Part shown: one piece after another, positions 54,284 through 64,000 of the stretch
Position numbering within the stretch: position 1 is the first letter of the stretch
How the letters are laid out: each line of letters begins with the position of its first letter
Assembly (NCBI GenBank): GCA_944472135.2
Contig: OX235263.1
Span: 15,793,517-15,857,516 of the forward strand
Direction of reading: 5' to 3'
Length of the DNA: 64,000 bases
DNA from: Trichobilharzia regenti
Lineage: Eukaryota; Platyhelminthes; Trematoda; Strigeidida; Schistosomatidae
The notes under the pieces: model-generated
What the model saw: only the letters and a program-made list of their open reading frames with translations
Database searches by the model: none
Told to the model about the DNA's origin: nothing
Translations under genes and position numbers: made by a program

Positions 54284-55660
54284 TTTATTATTATTATATC
54301 CTTTAATTCCTAGAGGAATATAGGGCTTCAGCCAAACATCTCCATTGCCTTCTGTTTTCTGCCAACTTTTTACCCCGCTCCAAGTCTGCCCACATGCTTT
54401 CATTTCCTCTTCACATGACCTCCTCCAAGTCACCCCACCCACACACTGATGACCAACTCGCCGCTTCCCTTTTGAGTTCCAGTCGAGTGATGGCCTGGCG
54501 TGTGATGTCACTTGATGGTTTTCTCAGAGTATGGCCAATCCATCTCGGTTTCTTCCTGCTTATTTGTTTCACAATCGGTTCCTACTGGGTTGGTTTGCTC
54601 CTAGATATCCGTCCGTGTTGCTGATCCTTCCTGGCCGGCCATCTGATCTTGAGTAGTATTGAGCGAAGACAACTGTTAATGAAGGTATGTTGTTTGTTTG
54701 AGGTGTTCCTGATGACGTGCAGTGAAAGTCTCTGATCCGTATAGTAAGTATCACTGACTGACTTCACATTAAAGTTGGAGATCCGGATTTTAATTTCGTT
54801 TTCATGCTGAGTGCTGTTGACCTCTTGCACACAGACTTGAGAGTAATAAAAGCTCGCTTGCTTTCCCGATTCTCGCTTCTTTAATATCTTCATCAGTTCC
54901 GTCCACCTGTAGTTTAAACGATGATTCTCAGGTAGGTATGTAGGCGTGAAGGAGGTTGTTTCTTTCAGGTTCCTCCCGTTAATGCTGCGTGATTGTTGTC
55001 TGTTGTTGTCGTTTATGTTAGTGTTGCTGCTGATCAGGAATCTTCGTCACCTCTCTTTTCTCTATGTTCACCTGAAGTGGTGTCCTATCTTCTCTGGATG
55101 CATCTTATGTCAACATGTTGCTTTTCACTTGCATATCTTCCAGTTTGTGGGAAATCAGATATACATAATCGGAAAAGTTCAGATCCTTCAAGTTTTTGTG
55201 TGAGTTCATTTTATGCCTGATTCCTCATTGCCCGCTGTTTGTCTGTCGCATTATCCAGTCTACTGCAATCAGGAAGATCATTGATGATAACAAACAGCCT
55301 TGCCTCACTCCCATCCTCACTTCGAAGGCTTCCGTAAGTTTCCTGTTGTGGATTACTCGGCATAGAGCATTGTTGTATAACTGTTGGATGAGATGTATAA
55401 TTGTCGATTGCACCCCGTGGTAGTGAAGTAGTTGCCAAAAGACTTCTCGAGCGATGCTGTTGAAGGCCTTTTCAAAGTCGATGAAGTTGAGATAGAGTTT
55501 GCTATCTGGGCAGCTTTGACAATCTCGTACACGGTGTGGACGTTCCATGTCCCCACACAGACTTTTTCTTTTGGCGCAAGGGTACTCATCGTGCTGAAGT
55601 TTCTGTGGCAACTTTGTATACAGGGTGAGGTTGCTAGCCTCACGCCTGAGAAAGGAATTG
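54284..55660 (-). pseudogene. RTE-like LINE with internal deletion joining endonuclease start to RT
   Basis: On the minus strand, KEKVCVGTWNVHTVYE (start of the RTE endonuclease) is followed within a few codons, and in another frame, by LYLNFIDFEKAFNSIAREVF (start of the RT palm). The rest of the endonuclease and the linker are missing, with the junction near 55500. The RT continues with EAFEVRMGVRQGCLLSSMIF, LIAVDWIMRQ. Further broken frames to 54300 include KIRISNFNVKSVSDTYYTDQ. The 3' end reads AGCCCTATATTCCTCTAGGA plus AAT repeats. Confidence 0.75.
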
Positions 55661-55669
55661 TTACATTAA

Positions 55670-56320
55670 GATAAAGTTCAGAGAGAAGCGATTTTGTGGG
55701 TTACTCTCCTTTAAATTGGAAAACAAAGAATAAAACAATCAGAACAACACCGGCAAAAGGAAAATAATTCACAGCAAAAAGGACAAAAAGCGACAACAAT
55801 GATACAATAAAACAACATGCAATATAGTTCAGCACAGTTAACTAACGTGATACCAGAACCTTGGACTCACTGACTTGGGCCAACTTGAACATGTATATCC
55901 AACAATACATACAATTACAGATATGAGTTAGTGTTAAAAATTCACAAAATGCCAAACAGTTAGTTATAGGTATTAGTAGTCAACAAGATTATATCCACAG
56001 GTTTAGTGTTCGAAAGTAAACGGATTGCAATAATTTCTAAACCTTCGTGGTGAGAAACACCAGAGAAATGAGAGTTTTATGTAACTAAGCATTTGTAGGT
56101 TGAGTAAATAGATCCTATAATTAATAAAACATTTATTTATATACATAAATAGTTAATTATATATAATTCTCATTTTCCGACCGTTTCGCATAATTTAAAC
56201 ATGCATTATTCATGCAGATGTAGCCAAGTATGCTGAATTTCATGAAATCTCACATTCATTTATCGTGTAACTCGAAAAAGTAATAATGAAGTTTGTAACA
56301 AGTGGAAAAAATAACATCTT
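55670..56320. other. Stretch without recognised feature
   Basis: AT-rich with no frame of note and no element signature. Confidence 0.45.
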
Positions 56321-56329
56321 GGTGTTTAT

Positions 56330-58060
56330 TCAATATATTAGTATATATATATATCATACCTATACACATACAGAGAAAACATAATTACCAACTTAGTAAT
56401 GAAGAGCAAAATGCATTGAAGAAACTGAAGAATAGAAAAGATATAGTTATTGTACAATCTCATAAAGGAAGAACAACAGGAATCCCAGACACAGAAGACT
56501 ACATAAAGAAAGCAGAAGATTTACTCAAAGATAATAATGTATATCAAAAGTTGACAAAAGACCCTATACAAAAACTTCAGATAACAAAATCAGAACAACG
56601 TTAAATAAACTAACAAAATTAGGACAAATTGCAGAACAAGATCACTGGCGAATGAAATCTAACGGACCTATTTTACCTTGATTCTATTGTAGACCAAAAC
56701 TACACAAACCAAACATCCCCTTACGATCAATCGTTTCGCTTCAAGGAACACCAACTTATAATATATCTAAAGAACTTTTCAGGAAATTAAATTACCTAAC
56801 AGAATCCTACGAACATTCTATCAATTCGTCAATCCAATTTTTAGAGAAAATCAAAAAACATTTAAATAGAAGACAATGAAATAATGGTGTCCTTTGATGT
56901 CACAGCATTATACCTACTTCAATTAGTCCATAACTAGGAACAGAAAATATGCAACAATTACTCTTTAGTGATGAAAACATAAAAACACAATGTTCAACTT
57001 GGATAGAACTCATAAAATTATGCCTTACAATATACTTCAAATTCAATAGTCAAATCTATGAACAGATAAAATGAACACCAATGGGATCGCCCATATCAGG
57101 ATTAATAGCTGAAGCTGTTATGCAAAGATTAGAATTAATAGCTCTACCTATAATTAAACCGAAAATCTGGGTACGTTACGTTGATGATTCAATTGTAATA
57201 ATTAAGAGAAATGGTTTCGAATATACCCATAAATTATTAAACAACATATTTAAAGACATCAAATTTACCACGTGAGAAGAAGAATTAAATAACAAAATCC
57301 CATTTTTAGATGTCTTAATCAGGAGAACCAACACAGGAAATTTAGAAACAGAAATATATAGAAAACCAACGCACACAGATCAAATACTCAACTGTACTAG
57401 CAATAATCCAACTACTCACAAAAGAGCCTGTGTGCAGATATTGTTTAAAAGAATTCAATCACATTGTAGCACTCCAGAGTTGAAAAGAATGGAAGAAAAA
57501 TACCTACTGACGGTCTTCAAAAAGAGTAGTTATCCACAAAATTCCATCGAAAAGTGTTTAAAATCGAATCACAACACCGACAAGGAACCATCATCAAAAA
57601 CCACAAGAAAATTCATCCTATCATACATGAGAAATATCCCTGAAATAACAGCTAGAATACTAAAACCGTTTGATATACATATAACACGCAAGCCAGTCAA
57701 ATCACTTTATTCACGGATATTGCGCAAACCGAAATAACAAACAGAAAAGCAAATAAAATTAATACCACCTACAAAATAAATTGTACGAACTGTAACAGAA
57801 ATTACATCGGCCAAAGTGGGTGTCCCCTTCGAATTAGAATCCAGGATCACAAATCAGCCATGAGAAGACACGATATATATTCTTTAGTATCAATGCATAT
57901 AGACAATTACGATATCACTTTGATTGGGATAATGTCGAAATCTTAGACAGAGAAACACCAGAAGTGCATGGTACTCAGGCGAATACGCAGTTAACAAACA
58001 CGTTAATATAGACAAAATATACCAAATAATAAAAAGTAAATCAGGTGATCAGAAAGTTTA
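56330..58060 (+). pseudogene. Penelope-like element, RT and GIY-YIG endonuclease, broken
   Basis: Plus-strand order: an RT N-terminal block (NEEQNALKKLKNRKDIVIVQ, SHKGRTTGIPDTEDYIKKAE), fingers with YCRPKLHKPN, MVSFDVTALYL, palm GSPISGLIAEAVMQRLE and IWVRYVDDSIVIIKRNG (YVDD intact, 57171-57200), thumb IPFLDVLIRRTNTG, and the endonuclease near 57760-57860 with YKINCTNCNRNYIGQSGCPL. Stops and frameshifts split it into at least five pieces, but most of the PLE protein order is preserved, making this one of the two most complete PLE copies here. Confidence 0.78.
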
Positions 58061-58099
58061 CCGTGAGATGCAATTATATCACTTATGAAAAATTTAAAT

Positions 58100-58200
58100 C
58101 CTTTCAGTTTGTGCCACATAATGCGCTGAAGATGTTGTCCAGAAGGACGACGAAAGCTCGCAACTAAACCAACCAGCTCAGAGAATACTATTAATTGCAT
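58100..58200 (+). repeat. PLE 3' terminus
   Basis: It follows the endonuclease and holds the hammerhead-like motif and the CAACTAAACCAACCAGCTCA, GAGAATACTA block. Related ends are at 22.76, 41.3 and 43.2 kb. Confidence 0.6.
58118..58162 (+). ncRNA. Hammerhead-like motif in PLE terminus
   Basis: CTGAAGA (58126-58132), one extra T, helix II GTTGTCC/GGACGAC (58134-58140 with 58145-58151, seven pairs including one G-U), GAAA (58152-58155), then AGCTC, a four-base palindrome leading to the cleavage position. Helix I is weak (TGC/GCA with a bulge). The best kept of the PLE-type motifs. Confidence 0.5.
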
Positions 58201-58399
58201 ATTAGTATATTATTTATGTCATTTGAAAATTGGCTTAAGTTCCTCTTATGCTTTGTGAAGCCTTTTTAAGTGTCTTCGATTATATGCCATTGTACACAAA
58301 ACATTGTTTCAAAAATGGAATTTGAATAACTTAGAGTTGGAAATATCTCTTTCAAGTTTCGCCGGTTTAGTTCATGGTTTCCTTGCAAAATGAGTTAGT

Positions 58400-59660
58400 T
58401 AACAGGATCTCAAATCCAGACTGAGTGAAATATTAAGTAGCATCATCCTGTAGAGAATAAAGGATGCACTGGATACAGAACTCCACAGGAACCTACAGGA
58501 ACAAGCTGGATTCAGGGAAAGAAAATCATGTGCCTACAGAATTACAGCTCTAAGGATCGTCATACAAAGCAAGGCATCGAATGAAGGTCAAATCTCTACC
58601 TCAACATCTTCGTAGACTTCCAAAAGGCCTTCGATAGACAGTGTTTATTGAGAAGTCACTTGGAAACTATTTCAACACTACGGCATGCAGTGCCCAAGTC
58701 TTTATCAACCTCACTCAACAGCTGGCTATATGACAATGCCAAGTGACAGGTGATCACATCGGAAAACTTAGCACGGCACTCGAAGTGAATCCAGAAGTAA
58801 GACAAGGCTATCTGCCAATTATCACCAATGATATTCTTAATTTTGGTGGACTGGATTATGAGTCAGAATGTGCATAGGGAATGAAATGAAAGGTCTGGAT
58901 TTCGTGTGTGGGTGATTTATGTTTTTAATATCAACATGAACTTGTGGGAGAAAACTAACAAACTGGCTGAAGAGATAGGTAGGGAAGACGAGACTGCAGT
59001 TGTATACAGAGAAGACGGAGTTAATGGAGATAAAAAGTGAACCGCAACGACCATTACCAATCACTATCAACGATGGAGTTTCAGTAAAGGTTACTTCCTA
59101 CCTTCACTTATCTAGAAAGCATGGTTTCAAACACAGGCAGTCGGAACGGATGAAGATGTTAGGGTCAACCAGCCAGGATCAGAAAGGAAAAATGCGCCTT
59201 CTGCACTAACTCGGCAGCATAAGGGCCAAGGTTCGTATTTTCAACACCAGTGTGACGTTAGTCAGTTCTTCAATAAGGGTCTGAAAATCGGCACATACAG
59301 AAGAGCATTTATAACAGGTTACAGACTTTTATCAACAGCCGCTACCTTCACTGGCTCTATATTGAAGATCGAGTTGCCGGAAAGAATTTGGAATAAGAAA
59401 CTATGAGGAGGAACTAACCAAAAACCTATCGTTCAACAAATATGCAGGGGAAAATGGAGATGGATTGAGCACAAACACTGAAGAGAGCAACGAATGACAT
59501 CACACACAGTACAGGCCACTGCCTGAGTGGAATCCCACCCGGAATCGATGAGTGGATCGTCAACGCGAGGGTGATATGGATGAGATCATTTGGACAGGAG
59601 GTGATGAGAGATAATGGCCAGTCGTGGATCCAGCTTAACAACAAAGTAGCATCATAGAAG
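58400..59660 (+). pseudogene. RTE-like LINE, reverse transcriptase, broken
   Basis: Plus strand: RIKDALDTELHRNLQEQAGF, RERKSCAYRITALR (RT fingers), then a frame change to a palm start, EVNPEVRQGYLPIITNDIL-like DNA, MKGLDFVCG where FADD is expected, C-terminal pieces QTFINSRYLHWLYIED and a final NGQSWIQLNNKVAS. Many stops. No clear AAT tail at its end. Confidence 0.62.
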
Positions 59661-59719
59661 GTTAATATGGATCTCTAAAGCTTACTGGCGTGGTTACAAC
59701 AAGATTATACGAATTACAA

Positions 59720-60430
59720 AAACTGCATGAAATTGGTTTGACACTCTATCTGAGCTGGACATGTGTAATTCCCCATATCACGCAACAGCAAAATGGTTAG
59801 TGAAGCTTCTGAAACCTCTGCTTGATGAATTGTTAAAACATAGAGTAAAGGGTAGTTTTGATTTTTTCGAAAAATAAGAGATCTTAATGTGAATTACAAG
59901 TTCATGATATCTTTTGATTTATCATCTTTGTTCAATAATCTACCATTAATAGAGACAGTGGATTTAGATGTGATGAGATTACTACGCGAATAAGAGACAT
60001 CAGCATTTCTGTATCCTCCTTGAAGGAACTTATTTAAAGATACACCATGAATGTTCATTTCTTATTCAGTGAAGAACATTACAGACAAACTGATGGTGTA
60101 GCAATGGATTACCCATTAGGTCCAATCCTAGCTGATTTTTTCCTCACTAAGTTAGAGAATGGATCACTGAAAGGGTAATTATTGACATGCATTTCTACTA
60201 TCGATATATGGATGATACATTTGTGGTTATGAAAGACGAGAATGATGCAATGAACATCCTTGACAAGTTTAATGATGCACATTCAGCAATAAACTTTACC
60301 ATAGAGAAAGAAAGTAATGACAGTATCTCATTCCTAGACGTCTTCATGACAAGGAAGAAGATGGCACATTAAGAAGGAGTGTGTACAGGAAACCTACTAC
60401 AACAGATCAGTAAACTCATTTTTTGAGTTT
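59720..60430 (+). pseudogene. Penelope-like element, RT palm region, broken
   Basis: Plus strand: ISFDLSSLFNNLPLIETV, EEHYRQTDGVAMDYPLGPIL, ADFFLTKLENGS, then YYRYMDDTFVVMKDENDAMN (YMDD catalytic box intact, 60205-60225) and DSISFLDVFMTRKKMAH before a stop. Frameshifts lie near 59990, 60050 and 60175. Confidence 0.72.
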
Positions 60431-60639
60431 TGTGCCTTTGAAATATAAACGCGTAACCTGGTAAAGTGTCTGGTTCATAGAGCTAACTTAATTTGTTCAA
60501 ATAACTGTCTCAATGAGTAGCATAAGATTATTGGGGACCAATAATAATAATAATTTAGTTGAAAATTTTATCTAATAGGTTTTAAATTACTAAAACTGAA
60601 CAATTTAGATATGATTACTACACTAGGAATCCTTAACGT

Positions 60640-60725
60640 GAACGTGTCCACCATTTTGTGGGATTCTAATTAGGAACTGCCTTATTCCACTCGTAACTCA
60701 AGGGAGTAACATAAATAATAATAAG
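60640..60725 (+). repeat. RTE-like 3' tail fragment
   Basis: GCCTTATTCCACTCGTAACT, CAAGGGAGTAACATAAATAA resembles the RTE 3' end plus AAT repeats, without coding sequence. Confidence 0.5.
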
Positions 60726-60884
60726 GATACAAGTCTGTCTTTTTATTTAAGGGATCAGTTATATGAAATAAACAATTACTTTCTAGTGGTTCAAGCAATT
60801 TTATTCTTCGACAAATTAGGTTTCTTGAAACACCCACAAACATAAAACATTCCAAAGGCAACAAATCCTGTTATCTGGCTGTCT

Positions 60885-62225
60885 GTTTTCAACATAGAAC
60901 TTTGCAAAAATGTGCGCCAGTTCAAATTGCCACACTCTCTCCATGTAGCGCACAAAGCAAGAGAAGAAAGTAGAAGAAATGCATAATAGAGGCAGTAAAC
61001 AGAGGTGTGATATAAAGAAATCATAAGTCACAAGGAGTCGATGCATCTGCGCAAGCCATTGAGAAGGATTTTGAGCCATATCACCAATTGTTTCCAAACA
61101 TTGGTTTTACCGTTCCGAGGCCCCAACTTCCCCACGCGGCTTAAACTAACTGTTGTAGATTTCATTGACTGGTGAGGCCATGTTTTGGTTTGACCGCCGC
61201 TAGCTTCTTTCCAGCCTCACTGATCCTATGTCAGCTAACATTGCCTGATGTCGACGAAGCCGATGACTAGGCCTACGTAACGCATGTCCTAACCATTTCA
61301 GTCGATGTGATTTCACAGCCTCGTCGATTTATTTCCCCTCCCACCTACCTAGCACTCGACGCCTAACCTAAATATTGCTCACCTTATTATGCCACTTCAC
61401 ATGGGAGATAGAGCGTAGCACCTATGATCAAAGGCAACTAATCTTTTCACGTCTTCTACTCTCAATGGCCAGGTCTCGCTCACAGCCATAAAGGAGGACG
61501 GAACGGACTGATGAGCAGTACAAACGCCCTATGGTCGACAGCTAGTCGGATATCACGTCTACGCCAGAGACGGCGCAAACTGGCATATGCAAAACAAGCT
61601 CTCTGTATCCATTCTAAGCTGAGACTTCTTCAAAGATCAACACGTTGGCATTGGCTGATGGTACTTCCTAAATAAGTGAAGCGATCAACATGCTCTACCA
61701 CTTCACTCCCTATCTCTAAACTGGGAGTCATTGTGGTTCAGTCCTGTAACATTATCTTGCATTTGGTGGGAGCGAATCGCATGCCAAACATTCGTAGATT
61801 GCAGGTCAAAGTGTTCAGAAGAGTTTGCATTTTGTCAGCGTCCTCGCCTGGAAGGATTATATTGTCCTCCGTCCAAGTCGACGAGATTATTCCATGAATC
61901 TCCGAAGTAAGTTAGGGTTAAGTCCATTAGTACATCTATAATGAAATTGAAAGAAATAGGGATAATAAGCATCCCTGACGCACACCACTAGTTGTCACTA
62001 TTTCAGATGACAACTCGCCGTAAGCCGTCACCAGGCTGCATGAGTTCGGGTAGAGTGCCTTGATGAGTGCAATGTATTTTCTTGGCATTCCATTTGAAAA
62101 ATGAGCATCAAGTGACTGCAGTTGGCGGACCGTTGACCACCACTGGACAGCTGCTAAATCCTTGTAAGGGACACTTCTGCGGAATGTACCCATTGCCCCA
62201 CCGGTGAGCTCATGAACCATTCAGC
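60885..62225 (-). pseudogene. LINE family B (RTE-like), RT thumb to 3' end, broken
   Basis: The minus-strand frame 61936-62220 reads MPRKYIALIKALYPNSCSLV, TAYGELSSEIVTTSGVRQGC with LLSLFLSISL, typical of RTE/BovB-type palms. Downstream broken frames include CHAI/MQ-like residues, SETWPLRVEDVKRLVAFDHR and the 3' blocks shared with 9.0 and 25.2 kb (TTGCAAAAATGTGCG). The catalytic FADD is not preserved in one frame. Confidence 0.65.
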
Positions 62226-62229
62226 CAGT

Positions 62230-62815
62230 GAGATGGAAATTGACTTCTAAGAAAAATAAAACATCTGTCGACTATTCCCTAGTTTGCAAGGTTCTCTAAT
62301 TATTTCTCAATCAATCTGGAAATTCTAGTTCATCGCTGCTTTTGCCCCTAACGGAGAAATGTTGATGGAAAAATAAACTTCATTTGATGCATCATTTTCT
62401 AGAAAAAATAATAAATTTTGAAACAACAAAAATTAAAGGAAGATATTGAGCCATCATTTCGTGATACACGACTTTTTGAAAATCACTTTCCCCTATTTTA
62501 TATGCTATTACACAATCTTTTTGTTCGCATACATATTTTGATGAGTTTTAGTTTTCTAAAGCTAACGAATCCATCATGCAAGTATTTTGTCTCTTAAATT
62601 GCTTTTTGGGTGATTAAAGTCAATCGCTCAATCACTGGTTTATTCACACTGATTTTTGTTTCTTTTTTTTGATAAATTTGGTTCTCGAATCACCCTGCCT
62701 ACATTACGGCGTATAATGCTTCCAAGAACTACTGTATTTACAAATTAACCTTTCAACCTAATTTACTCAAAGTCTGTAGTGCATCTACTTTGAAATATTA
62801 GGTGAGGCAGCTTAT
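62230..62815. other. Stretch without recognised feature
   Basis: AT-rich, no signature seen. Confidence 0.45.
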
Positions 62816-62819
62816 TGTA

Positions 62820-63290
62820 ACAGCCCAGAAGGTCCCAGGCTCGTAACATGGTGGGTTCATACTTTTGAAGAGTCCCAAACAAGGACGGAACAGCTTTCAA
62901 GTACTCTCTGGTGATCGAACTTGTAGCCAGTATAAAACCTCTGAGAGAAGAAGACCTCAGAGATAGCTTATTGGATGGAGGAAAACCTGGGACTACTGGG
63001 CAGCTGTTTTCTCCTAGTTTGGGGCTCTACAGCACTACTCACCCATCAATTGGGTTCGAACCCAGGACCTTCTAATTACAAGGCTAGCGAGCTCGTAGAT
63101 CATTGATCCACTGGGACCCAATCCAATGACCAGCACATGAATTTAAACTTCTTCCAATTTACAACATAGCACGACCATTTCGTAATGTTCTCTTCCAAAA
63201 CTAGGCTGACTGTCCAGTAATCCCAGTTGGTTTTTTTCCAGTGGTTCTCTAACTGATGTCAGCTCATGAAGAAATCCTTCATGCACTTAA
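62820..63290. repeat. SINE family 3 cluster in alternating orientation
   Basis: Plus-strand piece 62820-62935, minus-strand copy 62960-63125 (box B GGTTCGAACCC reversed, box A-like TGGGTCCCAGTGGATCAATG), plus-strand piece 63170-63290 (AACTGATGTCAGCTCATGAA). All hammerhead cores are degraded (TTGAAGA with GGAA; CTGTAGA). Confidence 0.65.
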
Positions 63291-63299
63291 ACAGAATCC

Positions 63300-63880
63300 C
63301 TCTACAAAACCAATATTTGAAGATAGCTTGTCTTTGAAAATAATTTAAAAATATTTATTCTAGGTAATGATCATTTTATTTATCGATGTTTAGCGTTTTA
63401 TTAACCTAATCAACGTATTTGTTACCTCTTATTCTAAATATATTATTTATTTAATGAAATATCTCTGTGTTTCAAGCAATACTATTTACTAAATATTACT
63501 TATCATGAGAGAAAAGCGTCCGTTGAAAAAGTATAGCATCAAGGAAATTGTCGTTAAGATACATCAGAGAGGAAATATCTATAAAAATTATGTTTAGAAT
63601 CAATCAGTACAGTTAACCATGGATGGATGCAGGGTATTATTAGTATTATTAATACTACTACTACTAACATGCTTAACATCAGAATGATTATGAAAGTAAG
63701 TATATTAGATAGAGTAACCTTGTGGTGTTGTAGAGAAAATTGTTATATGGCACGCAAATGGATTAAAAGCAGCATTTTTATTACTGTATATTACAACTGA
63801 TAAATGGACCTTTACTAACACTAATAGGTCAGATATAGTAGCAGTAAAGGCATAAAGTTATAAAAAGGAATAGGTATTTT
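63300..63880. other. Stretch without recognised feature
   Basis: AT-rich, with TAC/TAT triplets near 63640-63665. No gene seen. Confidence 0.4.
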
Positions 63881-63881
63881 T

Positions 63882-64000
63882 ATCATAATAAAGGTTTTAG
63901 TATTTCCCAATGAATGAAACGATATTGTTGTGTTTACTGACGTTTCGCTATTAAATGCCAATAGCTTTATCAGATTATTATTTAACCGGGAATTTACAAA
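63882..64000 (-). repeat. PLE terminus cut by the window edge
   Basis: ATAATAAAGGTTTTAGTATT, CCCAATGAATGAAACGATAT and CTGACGTTTCGCTATT match 11.87-12.01 kb in the same orientation. On the minus strand it has CTGATAA, helix II GCTATT/AATAGC (six pairs), GAAA and GTC, a hammerhead-like order with one core change. More of this PLE probably lies beyond the window. Confidence 0.6.

Noticed and set aside
1..64000. CRISPR array, bacterial operon or phage-type system
   Set aside because: No regularly spaced repeats and no prokaryotic gene organisation. The content is eukaryotic retroelements.

Overview
This window reads as a repeat-saturated, AT-rich stretch of a blood-fluke genome (Schistosomatidae, most likely a Schistosoma species). 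The main evidence is a short retroposon at 22012-22188 whose minus strand carries a hammerhead ribozyme of the schistosome SM-alpha type. It is accompanied by Penelope-like elements (PLEs) with GIY-YIG endonucleases, RTE-like and CR1-like LINEs, and Ty3/Gypsy-type LTR pieces. I found no convincing host protein-coding gene, rRNA or functional tRNA. One weak exon candidate is noted near 16.8 kb. Family names rest on motifs read by eye, not on database searches.

Layout. 0.8-2.7 kb: two PLE endonuclease relics. 2.8-4.4 kb: a block of tRNA-headed SINEs, including two head-to-head copies with hammerhead motifs. 4.5-11.6 kb: RTE LINE relics and one A/G-only artefact-like tract. 11.9-15.8 kb: a PLE (minus) next to a 5'-truncated CR1-like LINE (plus). 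15.9-22.2 kb: SINEs, a solo LTR, PLE and RTE scraps, and the SM-alpha-like element. 22.6-29.4 kb: PLEs, a SINE, a CR1 fragment and two inverted repeats. 30.2-31.1 kb: an old non-autonomous LTR element. 33.3-37.1 kb: a CR1-like LINE with an uninterrupted 932-residue endonuclease/reverse transcriptase frame, the only intact large gene. 37.1-40.2 kb: PLE, Gypsy and RTE relics. 41.3-43.3 kb: a PLE end fragment split by a very young non-autonomous LTR element with two identical 319-bp LTRs. 44-55.7 kb: mixed PLE, SINE, CR1 and RTE relics. 56.3-62.2 kb: two further PLEs and LINE relics. 62.8-64 kb: a SINE cluster and a PLE terminus cut by the window edge.

How the parts relate. Autonomous-type elements (PLE, RTE-like, CR1-like, Gypsy) are mixed with parasites that appear to depend on them. 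Two SINE families share a tRNA-like head but end in 3' tails resembling two different LINEs. A compact LTR family fuses the start of Gag to the tail of integrase and is present at two loci with the same junction. Hammerhead or hammerhead-like motifs appear in SINEs and in PLE termini. In those I could fold, the short helix III is built on a palindrome, which would suit paired (dimeric) ribozymes.
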